From contig CAZUSO010000003.1 of assembly GCA_964622775.1 (NCBI GenBank), positions 1 through 64,000 of the forward strand: a stretch of 64,000 nt of DNA, read 5' to 3'. Below, piece by piece: positions 24,761 through 33,075 of this stretch (the stretch's first letter is position 1; each line of letters opens with the position of its first letter). A program made the position numbers and the translations under genes. The DNA comes from CAZUSO01 sp964622775 (GTDB taxonomy: Bacteria; Bacteroidota; Bacteroidia; Chitinophagales; Chitinophagaceae). The notes under the pieces are model-generated. The model saw nothing but the letters and a program-made list of their open reading frames with translations, did no database searches and was not told where the DNA came from.

Positions 24761-25088
24761 AAAAATCAATGCCGGACTATCCAGCGGAATTTTTAAGGGG
24801 TGTCAGAAAGTGGAGCTATCCGGCAGGCTCTGTATTTTTATACAGAGATGAGCAATAAGAACAGAATATGATATTTCGTGTAAAGACAAAGACGAAAAAA
24901 TAAATAGAATTGAATGAAAGGTATTTTTTACATTAGAGGGCGAATATGGGAAACAGAAAAATAGTGTTTCGTAAAGCATATTTTGCCTGTGTTGCCCAGT
25001 TTTATTATATTGATAAGCTTGAGTTTTGAATTAATAATAATGGTTAAGGATGTCCGGTAATTTTTATCATTAAAAATCAGCCCTGAAT
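24761..25088. other. Gene-free stretch between recG and the acyl-CoA ligase gene
   Basis: About 330 bases of AT-rich sequence between divergent genes. I see no convincing reading frame or hairpin; promoters for the ligase gene must lie here, but no full consensus stands out. Confidence 0.5.
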
Positions 25089-26867
25089 ATGCAACGTTTA
25101 TTTGACCTGGCAGAACATCAGGCCTCCGAAAGGCCGGCCGGTGTATTGTTAGCCGCTAAAACCAATGGAGTGTGGACTACCTTAACGAACCGGGAAGTGG
25201 TTCGCCGTGCCGGAGAATTAGCTTCCGGGTTATTGACATTAGGCATTCGATTTGATGGCGCTGACGTGGAGAAAACAGATAAAATCGTGCTGGTTTCCAA
25301 TAACCGGCCGGAATGGCTCATTACTGATTTGGCGGTGCAGCAAACCGGAGCTATTCTGACACCTTTATACCCGACAATCGGCCTTGAAGAATTTACTTAT
25401 ATAATGAATGAGGCGGAGGTGCGTATTGCTATTTTTTCCGACAAGGTATTATACGACCGTTTTCAGCCGGCATTCGGAGCTATTCCTTCGCTCCGGGATA
25501 TCTTCTCTTTTGATGAGATAGATGGTGTCCGAAATCTGAACACCCTGAAACCTTCCGCGGAAGGCGATCGTCAGCGGAATGGTCTGCGTTCCCGCATTAC
25601 GGAACAATCCATCGCTACGATAATATATACATCAGGCACCACTGGCCGGCCAAAAGGCGTTATGCTCAGTCATAAAAATATTGTCTGCAACGTTCGGGAC
25701 AGCAATCCTGTATTCACATTTGCTGAGATTGGCGAGCGGGCATTGAGCTTCCTGCCTTTGAATCATATCTTTGAAAAAACCGTAACATACATCTACCTGG
25801 ACAATGGCATCAGTATTTATTATGCCGAAAGTATGGATACCATCGGAAATAATCTCCGGGAAGTTCAGCCGATTGTCTTTACCTGCGTGCCCCGTCTGCT
25901 GGAGAAAGTTTATGACCGCATCGTGAGTAAAGGCGCAGCGTTAAAAGGACTTAAGCGCAGCTTATTCTTTTGGGCTTTGGCGCTTGCTAAAAAATATGAT
26001 AATCATCAAAGAGGCAGTTGGTGGTACCGCTTGCAGTTAGCACTTGCCAACCGGCTTGTTTTTTCAAAATGGAGGGAAGCGTTGGGTGGCAAAATAAAAG
26101 CTATCATAAGCGGCGCGGCACCGCTTCAGGAAAAATTATTGCGTGTTTTCAGCGGTGCACAACTTACGATAATGGAGGGTTACGGGCTTACGGAAACGGC
26201 GCCGGTCATCAGTGTGAATCACCTGGAAACCCCGGGCCGGAAGATTGGAACAGTAGGTCCTGCGTTACAAAATGTTGATATAAAGATTGCCGGGGACGGG
26301 GAAATTCTTTGCCGGGGTAATAATGTCATGGTGGGATATTACAAAAATCCGGGCATGACGGCTGAAATGATTGATGCGGATGGATGGCTGCATACGGGCG
26401 ATATCGGCATGCTGGTGGAGGAGCGTTTCCTGAAGATTACCGACCGGAAAAAAGAAATGTTTAAAACTTCGGGTGGAAAATATGTGGCGCCGCAGGTTAT
26501 TGAAAACAAGATGCGTGAAAGCCGGTTTGTTGAGCAGATTGCGGTGATTGGGCCCAGCCGGAAGTTTATTGCAGCGCTGATTGTGCCTTCATTTGAGCAT
26601 CTCAGGAATCAATTAACCGCCCGCGGAACCGCCTGTAGCTCCGATAATGCCCGCCTGATTGAGATGCCGGAATCCATTGCTTTGATACAGGCTGAAGTGA
26701 ATAAACAAAACCAGCGCCTGAATCATGTGGAGCGGGTGAAAAAATTCACCTTATTGCCTGAAGAGTGGAGCCTGGAAAATGGCATCATGACCCCCAAGCT
26801 TTCTCTGCGCAGAAAGATGCTGGAGGACAGGTATGCTCAAGAGATTGAGGCCCTGTATCAGGAGTAG
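25089..26867 (+). CDS. Long-chain fatty acid-CoA ligase (FAA1/FadD15-like)
   Basis: A 592-residue AMP-forming acyl-CoA synthetase that activates fatty acids to acyl-CoA. The P-loop is TIIYTSGTTGRPKGVMLSH (about residues 180-198), the A5 motif is YGLTETAP (about 364-371), A7 is GWLHTGDIG and A8 is the DRKKEMFKTSGGKYVAPQ hinge, which is characteristic of the long-chain FAA1/FadD15 branch. The catalytic lysine is expected in TPKLSLRRK near the C-terminus. It is likely cytosolic or peripheral on the membrane. A hairpin repeat (26938-26996) follows the gene. Confidence 0.93.
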   Translation: MQRLFDLAEHQASERPAGVLLAAKTNGVWTTLTNREVVRRAGELASGLLTLGIRFDGADVEKTDKIVLVSNNRPEWLITDLAVQQTGAILTPLYPTIGLEEFTYIMNEAEVRIAIFSDKVLYDRFQPAFGAIPSLRDIFSFDEIDGVRNLNTLKPSAEGDRQRNGLRSRITEQSIATIIYTSGTTGRPKGVMLSHKNIVCNVRDSNPVFTFAEIGERALSFLPLNHIFEKTVTYIYLDNGISIYYAESMDTIGNNLREVQPIVFTCVPRLLEKVYDRIVSKGAALKGLKRSLFFWALALAKKYDNHQRGSWWYRLQLALANRLVFSKWREALGGKIKAIISGAAPLQEKLLRVFSGAQLTIMEGYGLTETAPVISVNHLETPGRKIGTVGPALQNVDIKIAGDGEILCRGNNVMVGYYKNPGMTAEMIDADGWLHTGDIGMLVEERFLKITDRKKEMFKTSGGKYVAPQVIENKMRESRFVEQIAVIGPSRKFIAALIVPSFEHLRNQLTARGTACSSDNARLIEMPESIALIQAEVNKQNQRLNHVERVKKFTLLPEEWSLENGIMTPKLSLRRKMLEDRYAQEIEALYQE

Positions 26868-26937
26868 GCAGCACACCTCTTACAGTCAATATGTGATGGC
26901 CGACAATGATTATGGTCAGAAATCGTGCTTAGCTCAA

Positions 26938-26996
26938 GGAAAACGCTTTTAAACATGGTAGCCCCCGGGTCTTAATTGTAGTGAAACCCGGAATGT
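26938..26996. repeat. Palindromic intergenic repeat, copy B
   Basis: Starts with the same GGAAAACGC... to TAGCCC segment as copy A (8139-8210) and carries a perfect 6-bp hairpin, CCGGGT (26965-26970) with ACCCGG (26986-26991). It lies between convergent genes and might also help terminate transcription. Confidence 0.6.
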
Positions 26997-27019
26997 AAGA
27001 TGCTTCAAATTTTCCCCGT

Positions 27020-27682
27020 TTAAATACGCAATAAATCTGACCACATTCCAGGTGTAAAATCGTTTAAGGAAGCCAGCTTCAAATCGGCTAAGGCAAAGCG
27101 CTTATCTGCTAATTGAGCAGCTTCCGGCACGACCACTACCTTCATCCGGGCGGCCTTTGCGGCAATCATACCGTTTACTGAATCCTCAAATGCCACACAA
27201 TCGTAAGGCGCAATATTTAAGGCATGCGCGCATTGCAGATAAACTTCGGGATGTGGTTTTCCAAACAGGGCGGTATCCGCAGAGTGTATTGCATCGAAAT
27301 AAGCGCTCAGCTTAAAGTGCTGCATCAGCGATTCCACCATACGCACCGGAGAAGAAGTAGCCAGTCCTGTACGGATTCCCTGCGACTGCATCCATTGCAG
27401 GCAATGGAGCACACCGGGCAATACACGTCCCTTTTCTTTAGCACGAGCGATAATATCATCGAGAATATCGTTGGCCACAGTTTCGGAATCCGTGTTACCG
27501 GGCCAGGGAAACTTCTCTTTCCAGAACCGGGTAACCTCAAAGATGCGCAGACCGGTAGTGTGACGAAATTGCTGCAAAGTGACCGGGATTTCATAGTGTC
27601 CGGCAACGGCCAGCATACTCTCACCCCATAGCGGCTCTGTGTCTAACAGGAGACCATCCATATCAAAGACGGCCGCATTCAT
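27020..27682 (-). CDS. hxpB: HAD-family sugar-phosphate phosphatase (HxpB/YniC-like)
   Basis: A 220-residue HAD phosphatase of the beta-phosphoglucomutase-like group. Motif I is FDMDGLLLDTEPLW with nucleophile D7 and D9, motif II is the Ser/Thr in LATSSP, motif III is the lysine in GKPHPEVY, and motif IV is FEDSVNGMIAAKAARM. The last motif and the DMDGLLLDTEPLW start closely follow E. coli YniC (HxpB), which dephosphorylates hexitol phosphates and 2-deoxyglucose 6-phosphate. A small alpha-helical cap lies at residues 17-85. It is the last gene of a leftward cluster of four. The substrate is inferred by similarity. Confidence 0.85.
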   Translation of the reverse strand: MNAAVFDMDGLLLDTEPLWGESMLAVAGHYEIPVTLQQFRHTTGLRIFEVTRFWKEKFPWPGNTDSETVANDILDDIIARAKEKGRVLPGVLHCLQWMQSQGIRTGLATSSPVRMVESLMQHFKLSAYFDAIHSADTALFGKPHPEVYLQCAHALNIAPYDCVAFEDSVNGMIAAKAARMKVVVVPEAAQLADKRFALADLKLASLNDFTPGMWSDLLRI

Positions 27683-27703
27683 TTCATTGATTTTTTATCC
27701 ATA

Positions 27704-28573
27704 TCAAGGTTCCCAAACCCCGTCAAGGTGGGTAGGACATTTATAGGTTTTGAGCTGGAAAGACAAGGTAAACTGTGCAAAAAGATATTGATCCTTGGAA
27801 GCGCTGTCACCACGCTGCTTACCTGCGCGGCCCAGCTTTTCTCCGTTTACCAGCAGAGAACGATCCTGTAGGGTAGCAGCGGCTGTAGGGTACATCGGGT
27901 CATTTGCAAACTGATCAATACCTACATAGGTAGCGCTCACGTCATCCAGGTAGTCGGTCATTGTGAACCGGCTGATGATTTCAAAACCCAGGTTCAGACC
28001 CGGCCGTATCCAGTATTTGAATCCAAATCCGACCGGGAAGCAAATGCTGAACGGCTGATAAGCCCGGTCTTTGTAGGCTTCCGTTTTTTGCCCCTCCGTT
28101 CCCAGCAGACGGAGCTTGTAGGTATGACCGTCAACACGTGTAGTCGGCTCATAATAAAATGCGCCGATTCCACCGGCCAGATAGGGGGTAAAGCGATGTA
28201 TCGGGTCTCCGGTGCTAAACCAGAAAAAATTAAATTCCGCCATCATCGCCACTTCCAGAATATTGGAATTAAAATTCAGATTACGTTGTTGCTGATAGGT
28301 ATTTTTGGAAAGGTTATCGTCGTAGCCCAACCTGGAATAATCCATACTTCCCCGCAGGGAGATATACGGGTTAAAGTGGCGACGAAAAAACACTCCAATG
28401 GCAGGCATGGGTCGTTGCAATCCGTAATTAGGATTGATATCGCCGAAATAATGACCGGCTCCAAATTTTAACCCGTATTCTGAAGAGGCATAAAACTGTT
28501 GTGCATGACCCTGCACGCAAAGCAATCCAACAAACAACAAGGTCGGGATTTTTTTTAAAAACTTAAACATCAT
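27704..28573 (-). CDS. DUF6089-type outer-membrane beta-barrel protein
   Basis: A 289-residue exported protein when started at ATG 28573 (28570 is equally possible; a frame from 28615 adds a charged leader before the signal and is unlikely). The signal peptide ends around GHAQ. The mature start YASSEYGLKFGAGHYFGDINPNYGLQRPMPAIGVFFRRHFNPY is typical of DUF6089 proteins of Bacteroidota, which resemble porin-like 8-strand barrels. Further strands include YLAGGIGAFYYEP and FGFKYWIRPGLNLGFEI. The function is unknown. It lies between hxpB and pdhB on the same strand. Confidence 0.82.
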   Translation of the reverse strand: MMFKFLKKIPTLLFVGLLCVQGHAQQFYASSEYGLKFGAGHYFGDINPNYGLQRPMPAIGVFFRRHFNPYISLRGSMDYSRLGYDDNLSKNTYQQQRNLNFNSNILEVAMMAEFNFFWFSTGDPIHRFTPYLAGGIGAFYYEPTTRVDGHTYKLRLLGTEGQKTEAYKDRAYQPFSICFPVGFGFKYWIRPGLNLGFEIISRFTMTDYLDDVSATYVGIDQFANDPMYPTAAATLQDRSLLVNGEKLGRAGKQRGDSASKDQYLFAQFTLSFQLKTYKCPTHLDGVWEP

Positions 28574-28668
28574 CACTACAAATTCCTTTTTGCTTAAACG
28601 CAGCCGGCGGGTCATTTATTATCTGTCCTTTACTCAGGGACTCGTTCATTTTGGTAATTACTCCTGTG

Positions 28669-29652
28669 TCATTTTTTGATATACAGAACCTCTTTGACTA
28701 ACTGTACCGTGCGGGCAACATCCGGCAGGAAGGCAGCAGCCAGGTTAGGCGCATAGTGCATATTGGCATCTGCCGTGCAGATACGCCGTATCGGAGCATC
28801 CAGAAAATCGAAGGCGTCCTTTTGTACCCGATAGCTGATTTCCGTAGCCACGGAACCAAAAGGCCATTGCTCTTCGACTACCACGAGGCGGTTGGTTTTC
28901 TTTATGGAACGGATAATCGTGTCTATATCTAAAGGCCGGATGGTTCGCAAATCAATCACTTCAGCGCTGATATCCTCTTTAGCCAGCTCATCTGCCGTAC
29001 CCAAAGCGACCTTCATCATTTTATTAAAAGAAATAATCGTCACATCGCTGCCTTCTCTTTTTACATTCGCTTTTCCGATAGGAATCAGGTATTCTTCTTC
29101 CGGCACTTCGCCTGCATCTCCATACATGACTTCCGACTCCATAAAGACTACGGGATCATCATCCCGGATAGCGGACTTTAGAAGACCTTTGGCATCATAG
29201 GGATTGGAAACCGAGATAACTTTCAATCCGGGCACATTAGCATACCAGCTTTCAAAAGCCTGCGAGTGTTGTGCGCCCAGCTGTCCGGCAGAGCCGTTCG
29301 GACCCCGGAATACGATGGGGCAGTTAAACTGGCCTCCGCTCATGGAAAGCATCTTAGCCGCATGGTTGACAATCTGGTCAATGGCCAGTTCGGCAAAATT
29401 CCAGGTCATAAATTCAATAACGGGTCGCAGACCATTGGCTGCGGCGCCTACTCCGACTGCGGCAAAGCCCAGTTCGGAAATGGGCGTATCAATTACCCTG
29501 CGCGGGCCAAATTCGTCCAGCATACCCTGACTCACCTTATAAGCACCGTTATATTGTGCTACTTCTTCGCCCATCAGAAACACCCGTTCATCCCGACGCA
29601 TTTCCTCGGACAGCGCCTCGCGCAACGCTTGTCTGAAAGCTATCTCCGCCAT
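28669..29652 (-). CDS. pdhB: Pyruvate dehydrogenase E1 component, beta subunit
   Basis: The beta subunit of the heterotetrameric E1 that decarboxylates pyruvate with thiamine diphosphate. At 327 residues it has the usual length. Family motifs include FRQALREALSEEM, the GEEVAQYNGAYKVSQG segment (with the ThDP-activating Glu), EFMTWNFAELAIDQI, RGPNGSAGQLGAQHSQ and VVEEQWPFGSVATEI in the transketolase C-terminal domain. QYNGAYKVSQ marks pyruvate rather than branched-chain E1. No alpha subunit lies beside it, so pdhA must be elsewhere. It follows a small lipoprotein gene by 24 nt on the same strand. Confidence 0.95.
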   Translation of the reverse strand: MAEIAFRQALREALSEEMRRDERVFLMGEEVAQYNGAYKVSQGMLDEFGPRRVIDTPISELGFAAVGVGAAANGLRPVIEFMTWNFAELAIDQIVNHAAKMLSMSGGQFNCPIVFRGPNGSAGQLGAQHSQAFESWYANVPGLKVISVSNPYDAKGLLKSAIRDDDPVVFMESEVMYGDAGEVPEEEYLIPIGKANVKREGSDVTIISFNKMMKVALGTADELAKEDISAEVIDLRTIRPLDIDTIIRSIKKTNRLVVVEEQWPFGSVATEISYRVQKDAFDFLDAPIRRICTADANMHYAPNLAAAFLPDVARTVQLVKEVLYIKK

Positions 29653-29676
29653 AATATTTGCATTAATATTACTAAT

Positions 29677-30261
29677 TTACTTTTTTTCTTCTGTAGCAGG
29701 CTTTCCATCATCTTTTTTGAAATGGAAAATTACGGGTCCTCCATTGGGGTCTATCATCTTCAACGACAAACTGTCTTTAGAGGCTTTCAGGATATCAATG
29801 ACCATGCGATCGCCCATACCATCTTTAGCCAAAGCGGCATTGTCAAATACCATTTTCTTTCCATTATCCGCAAAATACCATACCGAAGTATCGGACTGCG
29901 CGCCACCCATGGGAGATTGCGTATGCATGTACATTTTACCACTGGCGTCTATCTCATATTTCAACGAAGCCGCGTATTGCTTTTTACTTTCATTATCCTG
30001 CTCCTGTTGCCGGGAAAAATCGGCACGAATGAATGCTTTGATACTATCCACATTGTTCGTTTTATAATGATCCATTGTTGCAGAATCCATTACAGTTACG
30101 GTATCCAGTGACTTTAACCGTTCCCTGATGATGGAATCGCCCACCGGGGTTTCTATGGAAACGCCCTGCCATTTTCCGATAACATTATTATTCTTGCCTG
30201 ATTCGCAGGCAGTAAAAAACAGCATTCCAATGCCGGAGATTGTTAAGATGTATTTTTTCAT
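29677..30261 (-). CDS. Small lipoprotein of unknown function
   Basis: A 194-residue protein with a lipoprotein signal (MKKYILTISGIGMLFFTAC, lipobox FTAC at Cys19), followed by NNVIGKWQGVSIETP, a strand pattern like the first strand of lipocalin-like domains (GxW). The centre is helical and charged, and the second half forms predicted strands. No catalytic motif is visible. It starts a leftward cluster with pdhB, the DUF6089 gene and hxpB; a -7-like TACATTTG on the reverse strand (30277-30270) lies 9 nt before the start codon. Confidence 0.75.
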   Translation of the reverse strand: MKKYILTISGIGMLFFTACESGKNNNVIGKWQGVSIETPVGDSIIRERLKSLDTVTVMDSATMDHYKTNNVDSIKAFIRADFSRQQEQDNESKKQYAASLKYEIDASGKMYMHTQSPMGGAQSDTSVWYFADNGKKMVFDNAALAKDGMGDRMVIDILKASKDSLSLKMIDPNGGPVIFHFKKDDGKPATEEKK

Positions 30262-30269
30262 AATCCCGG

Positions 30270-30277
30270 CAAATGTA
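30270..30277 (-). promoter_or_regulatory. -7 promoter element of the lipoprotein-pdhB cluster
   Basis: TACATTTG on the reverse strand is an exact TAnnTTTG match 8-9 nt before the start codon, implying a very short leader. No good -33 element is seen. Confidence 0.45.
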
Positions 30278-30485
30278 AATCAATATTTTCGGATAAAGGA
30301 AGATTATGCCGCCGCCAAACCCGATTTTATTTTACATTAATTAGGTTTTAAATGCCGCTTTAGACGGTGCATACATCAGACCGGCGCAGTAGTTTTTCAC
30401 ATCCTGTCAGAAAAAGGTCAGACAGTTTATTTTCAAAACCCTTAACTTTATGCGTTTTTTAAAATTTTTTATCTTATTTAAAATT

Positions 30486-31469
30486 ATGTCTCAAACTTCA
30501 GAAACAATGCAAAAGCCGCAGACTGCCGGCTTATCAGAAATCACAATGCAAAAAGTAAAGAACATTCAGCACATTACGGTAATCGGCGCCGGAACTATGG
30601 GCAATGGCATTGCTCACGTTTTTGCCCAGCATGGCTTCAAGGTAAGCATGATGGATATTTCCAGAGACACTTTGGAAAGAGCCGTAGCAAAAATCAGCCA
30701 GAATATGGATCGTCAGATTGCTAAGAATCTCTTTACGGAAGAAGCAAAAGCAACGGCCTTATCCAATATTCAACAATTCACCACATTAGCAGATGCGGTG
30801 CAGGATGCAGACCTCGTTGTAGAAGCTGCCAGTGAAAACATTGAGCTTAAAACCAAACTGTTTCAGGATCTGGATCGCCTGTGCCCGGAAAAAACCATCC
30901 TGGCTACCAACACCTCCTCTATTTCCATTACCCGCATAGCTTCCTTTACCAAACGCCCCAACCGGGTAGTGGGTATGCACTTCATGAATCCTGTTCCGGT
31001 GATGAAATTAGTGGAAATCATTAATGGCTATGCTACCGACAAAGATGTGACCCAAACGGTATATGACCTGTCGAAGGTATTGTATAAAGTACCTTGCGTG
31101 GTCAATGATTATCCCGGGTTTATTTCCAACCGGATTCTGATGCCCTTAATCAATGAAGCTATTCTTGCTTTGCAGGAAGGTGTAGCCGGTGTTGAAGCAA
31201 TTGACACCATCATGAAATTAGGCATGGCTCATCCGATGGGGCCGCTTCAATTAGCCGATTTTATTGGCTTAGATACCTGCTACTCGATCATGAACGTATT
31301 GCATATGGGATTCGGCAATCAAAAATATGCCCCGGCAACCCTGCTGGCTAATATGGTTCAGGCCGGATTCTTAGGCGTAAAAAGCGGGGAAGGTTTTTAT
31401 AAATATACCCCCGGCAGCAAAGAATTGGTGGTCAGCAGCCGGTTTTCCGATAAAAAATGGCAAATGTAA
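30486..31469 (+). CDS. 3-hydroxyacyl-CoA (3-hydroxybutyryl-CoA) dehydrogenase
   Basis: NAD-dependent oxidoreductase that interconverts 3-hydroxyacyl-CoA and 3-oxoacyl-CoA. The Rossmann motif VIGAGTMGNGIAHVFAQHG follows the start, the catalytic His-Glu pair lies in MHFMNPVPVMKLVEII, and FISNRILMPLINEAI begins the helical C-terminal domain. The longest frame opens at 30450, but a TAACTTTA -7-like box at 30443-30450 overlaps it. ATG 30486 is therefore the earliest sensible start, and ATG 30546 (307 residues) would match the family length of about 285-310 best. A terminator follows. The role, fatty-acid degradation or butanoate metabolism, cannot be decided from context. Confidence 0.92.
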   Translation: MSQTSETMQKPQTAGLSEITMQKVKNIQHITVIGAGTMGNGIAHVFAQHGFKVSMMDISRDTLERAVAKISQNMDRQIAKNLFTEEAKATALSNIQQFTTLADAVQDADLVVEAASENIELKTKLFQDLDRLCPEKTILATNTSSISITRIASFTKRPNRVVGMHFMNPVPVMKLVEIINGYATDKDVTQTVYDLSKVLYKVPCVVNDYPGFISNRILMPLINEAILALQEGVAGVEAIDTIMKLGMAHPMGPLQLADFIGLDTCYSIMNVLHMGFGNQKYAPATLLANMVQAGFLGVKSGEGFYKYTPGSKELVVSSRFSDKKWQM

Positions 31470-31493
31470 CCGGGCGGTTATATCAATGATTTC

Positions 31494-31520
31494 AAAGCTG
31501 TCTGTTCAGGCAGCTTTTTT
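31494..31520 (+). terminator. Terminator after the 3-hydroxyacyl-CoA dehydrogenase gene
   Basis: AAAGCTG (31494-31500) pairs with CAGCTTT (31511-31517) and is followed by further T residues. Confidence 0.75.
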
Positions 31521-31749
31521 ACTGTGCGGGATTGCTACCTGGTTGAGAGATGGCCTGTCGTAATTTTGATCATTGCGTTTTTGCCTGATGGTATTGGTGC
31601 CCACTATACGGCTGCAGGATAAAAATTCAGCTGCATGCCCTGCACTTCTTTTAACCCATATTGCGCATGTCCATCACGTAAAACCGCGGTGGTATGGGGA
31701 TTCTATTTTTTGATGGGCGGTTTGTGTACTACAGATTTTTCTGATTTTC

Positions 31750-31950
31750 TTAATATTTGTGTGCCGAGAGGTATTTCTGAGCCAATCTGCCAATGCGGCG
31801 GTTGATTTTATCAAATGTTTTGACATCGCCTTTTCCGTAGACGGCCGCTTTTATCTTTTTCAATTCCTGTTCAAAACGCTCTTCAGGCCGATGCTTCATC
31901 GCCGCTTCTTTCAACTCTTTTTGACCATAAAAGGTGAATGATAAAAGCAT
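31750..31950 (-). pseudogene. Fragment of an IS1634-like transposase
   Basis: This 66-codon frame encodes a charged segment with LLSF, KEAAMKHRPEERFEQELKKI and INRRIGRLAQKY. It resembles the conserved middle part of one subgroup of IS1634-type transposases, in which a region of the form FEEALxKIKxxLxKKxxxKKYDKVxERIGRLKEKY occurs. The rest of a transposase is not found around it: downstream frames are broken by stops. I read it as a decayed remnant of an insertion that may have helped destroy the neighbouring polymerase gene. The assignment rests on pattern recognition only. Confidence 0.45.
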
Positions 31951-32097
31951 GGTTTAATGAGGGCACTATCGCTGGATAGTTCTTTTTCCCTGTATTAGCG
32001 GAAGCCACCATGTCATTCAGTTCTTTAAAGCTGAGAATGTTTTGGCAATGCCGATATATACCCGTTCATCATTGTTATGAAACCCGACACCCTCTTT

Positions 32098-32163
32098 GTT
32101 TAAAAGGCGTTCTAATGAAACAAAAAACGTACCTAAATCACAATGAACAATGTGTTTTTCCAT
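32098..32163 (-). pseudogene. 5' remnant of a DNA polymerase IV (dinB-like) gene
   Basis: The first 22 codons read MEKHIVHCDLGTFFVSLERL-like sequence, which matches the N-terminal catalytic motif of Y-family polymerases (xHxDxDTFFxSVERL). The second metal-binding Asp is replaced by Gly (DLG instead of DLD), and similarity stops after LERLLN; the frame then runs 28 unrelated codons to a stop. The remnant faces the LexA-like gene across a 60-nt divergent control region, which is the arrangement expected for an SOS polymerase. It should be inactive. Confidence 0.6.
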
Positions 32164-32171
32164 AAAATAAT

Positions 32172-32218
32172 TACATTTGTTGCAAATTGTATCAATTAAT
32201 TGTTTGTAATTATAACAA
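32172..32218. promoter_or_regulatory. Divergent control region with three palindromes before the LexA-like gene
   Basis: Three inverted repeats lie side by side: ATTTG-TTG-CAAAT (32175-32187), CAATTAATTG (32193-32202) and TTGTAAT-T-ATAACAA (32204-32218, one mismatch), the last only 1 nt before the repressor start codon. TACATTTG (32172-32179) could be a -7 box. The repressor encoded at 32220 is the likely ligand, giving autoregulation. Confidence 0.6.
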
Positions 32219-32219
32219 T

Positions 32220-33029
32220 ATGGCAAATGACTACCGAATAATATTTTTAAAAGAGAACCTTAAATTCCTTCGGGAAAGGAAAGGGTACAGCCAGGAAACG
32301 CTGGCCAATGCCTTAGGTTATTCCAGGGCTAAAATTGCTGCTTTGGAAAGTGGTCATACCAGGTCGCCGCAGCCTGAAGATTATATTGCTTTGTCTGCTT
32401 TCTTTAAGATGAGTATGGATAGTTTGCTGAAGGTGAATCTGTCCCGGCTGTCCGAATTACAGCTTCGGGAGCTGGAAGCTGGAAACGATGCTTTTATGAC
32501 GGGCAGAAAGATAAGGGTGCTGGCTATTAGTGTAGATAAAGAGGAAAATGAAAACAGCGAGTTTGTACCTGTTAAGGCTAAGGCGGGGTATCGCAGCGGA
32601 TATACCGACCCGGAATATATTGCCGCATTGCCCAAGTTCAATATTCCTGGTCTTCCCCGCCACGCTACTTACAGAACGTTTCCTGTCGCAGGAGATTCTA
32701 TGTTGCCTATTCCTTCCGGCAGCCTGGTTACGGGAAAATATGTGGAGGATTGGAAAAGTATAAAGCCTGATACGCCTTGTGTGTTGATATTGAAAGGAGC
32801 GGCGGATTTTGTATTTAAAATGGTAACGGTAAATAAGGATTATACCCTGTTGCTGCGTTCGCTTAATAAAGCATTTGAACCTTATACGCTGGATGCGGAA
32901 GATATCATAGAGATATGGGCGTTCTGTATGTATCATTCCAAAGTATTTCCCCAACCGGTTACCGATATGGATGAAATAAAGGAAATGCTGGAAGCTTTAT
33001 TGAATAAGGTAAATGCTGCAAAGCAATAA
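32220..33029 (+). CDS. LexA-like repressor (XRE helix-turn-helix plus S24 self-cleavage domain)
   Basis: A 269-residue repressor. Residues 10-70 form an XRE-type helix-turn-helix (GYSQETLANALGYSRAKIAALESG). Residues 115-240 form an S24 peptidase-type domain with the full autocleavage set: Ala-Gly bond A122-G123 (KAKAGY), nucleophile S160 (GDSMLP) and general base K200 (FVFKMV). The spacings (38 and 40 residues) are close to those of LexA (35 and 37), so it should be inactivated by RecA-stimulated self-cleavage. The start is ATG 32220, since a longer TTG frame from 32187 would overlap the operators. It is followed after 46 nt by a nuclease gene and faces a dead polymerase gene. Confidence 0.9.
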   Translation: MANDYRIIFLKENLKFLRERKGYSQETLANALGYSRAKIAALESGHTRSPQPEDYIALSAFFKMSMDSLLKVNLSRLSELQLRELEAGNDAFMTGRKIRVLAISVDKEENENSEFVPVKAKAGYRSGYTDPEYIAALPKFNIPGLPRHATYRTFPVAGDSMLPIPSGSLVTGKYVEDWKSIKPDTPCVLILKGAADFVFKMVTVNKDYTLLLRSLNKAFEPYTLDAEDIIEIWAFCMYHSKVFPQPVTDMDEIKEMLEALLNKVNAAKQ

Positions 33030-33075
33030 CAACAATGATTAATTCCGCTAAAAAACTTAACAAAGATTGTCCGCA

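Larger units (their letters stand above)
31470..32219. other. Decayed region between the dehydrogenase and LexA-like genes
   Basis: About 750 bases with no intact gene. It holds a terminator (31494-31520), the transposase fragment (31750-31950), the polymerase remnant (32098-32163) and the divergent operator region (32172-32218). The remaining sequence has stops in all frames. Confidence 0.6.

Noticed and set aside
29266..30111. 281-codon forward frame opposite pdhB and the lipoprotein gene
   Set aside because: It is antisense to two clear genes and has no recognisable domains.
32017..32097. Remainder of the reverse frame after the polymerase remnant
   Set aside because: No similarity to polymerases or other families is seen after LERLLN; it is read as random continuation to the first stop.
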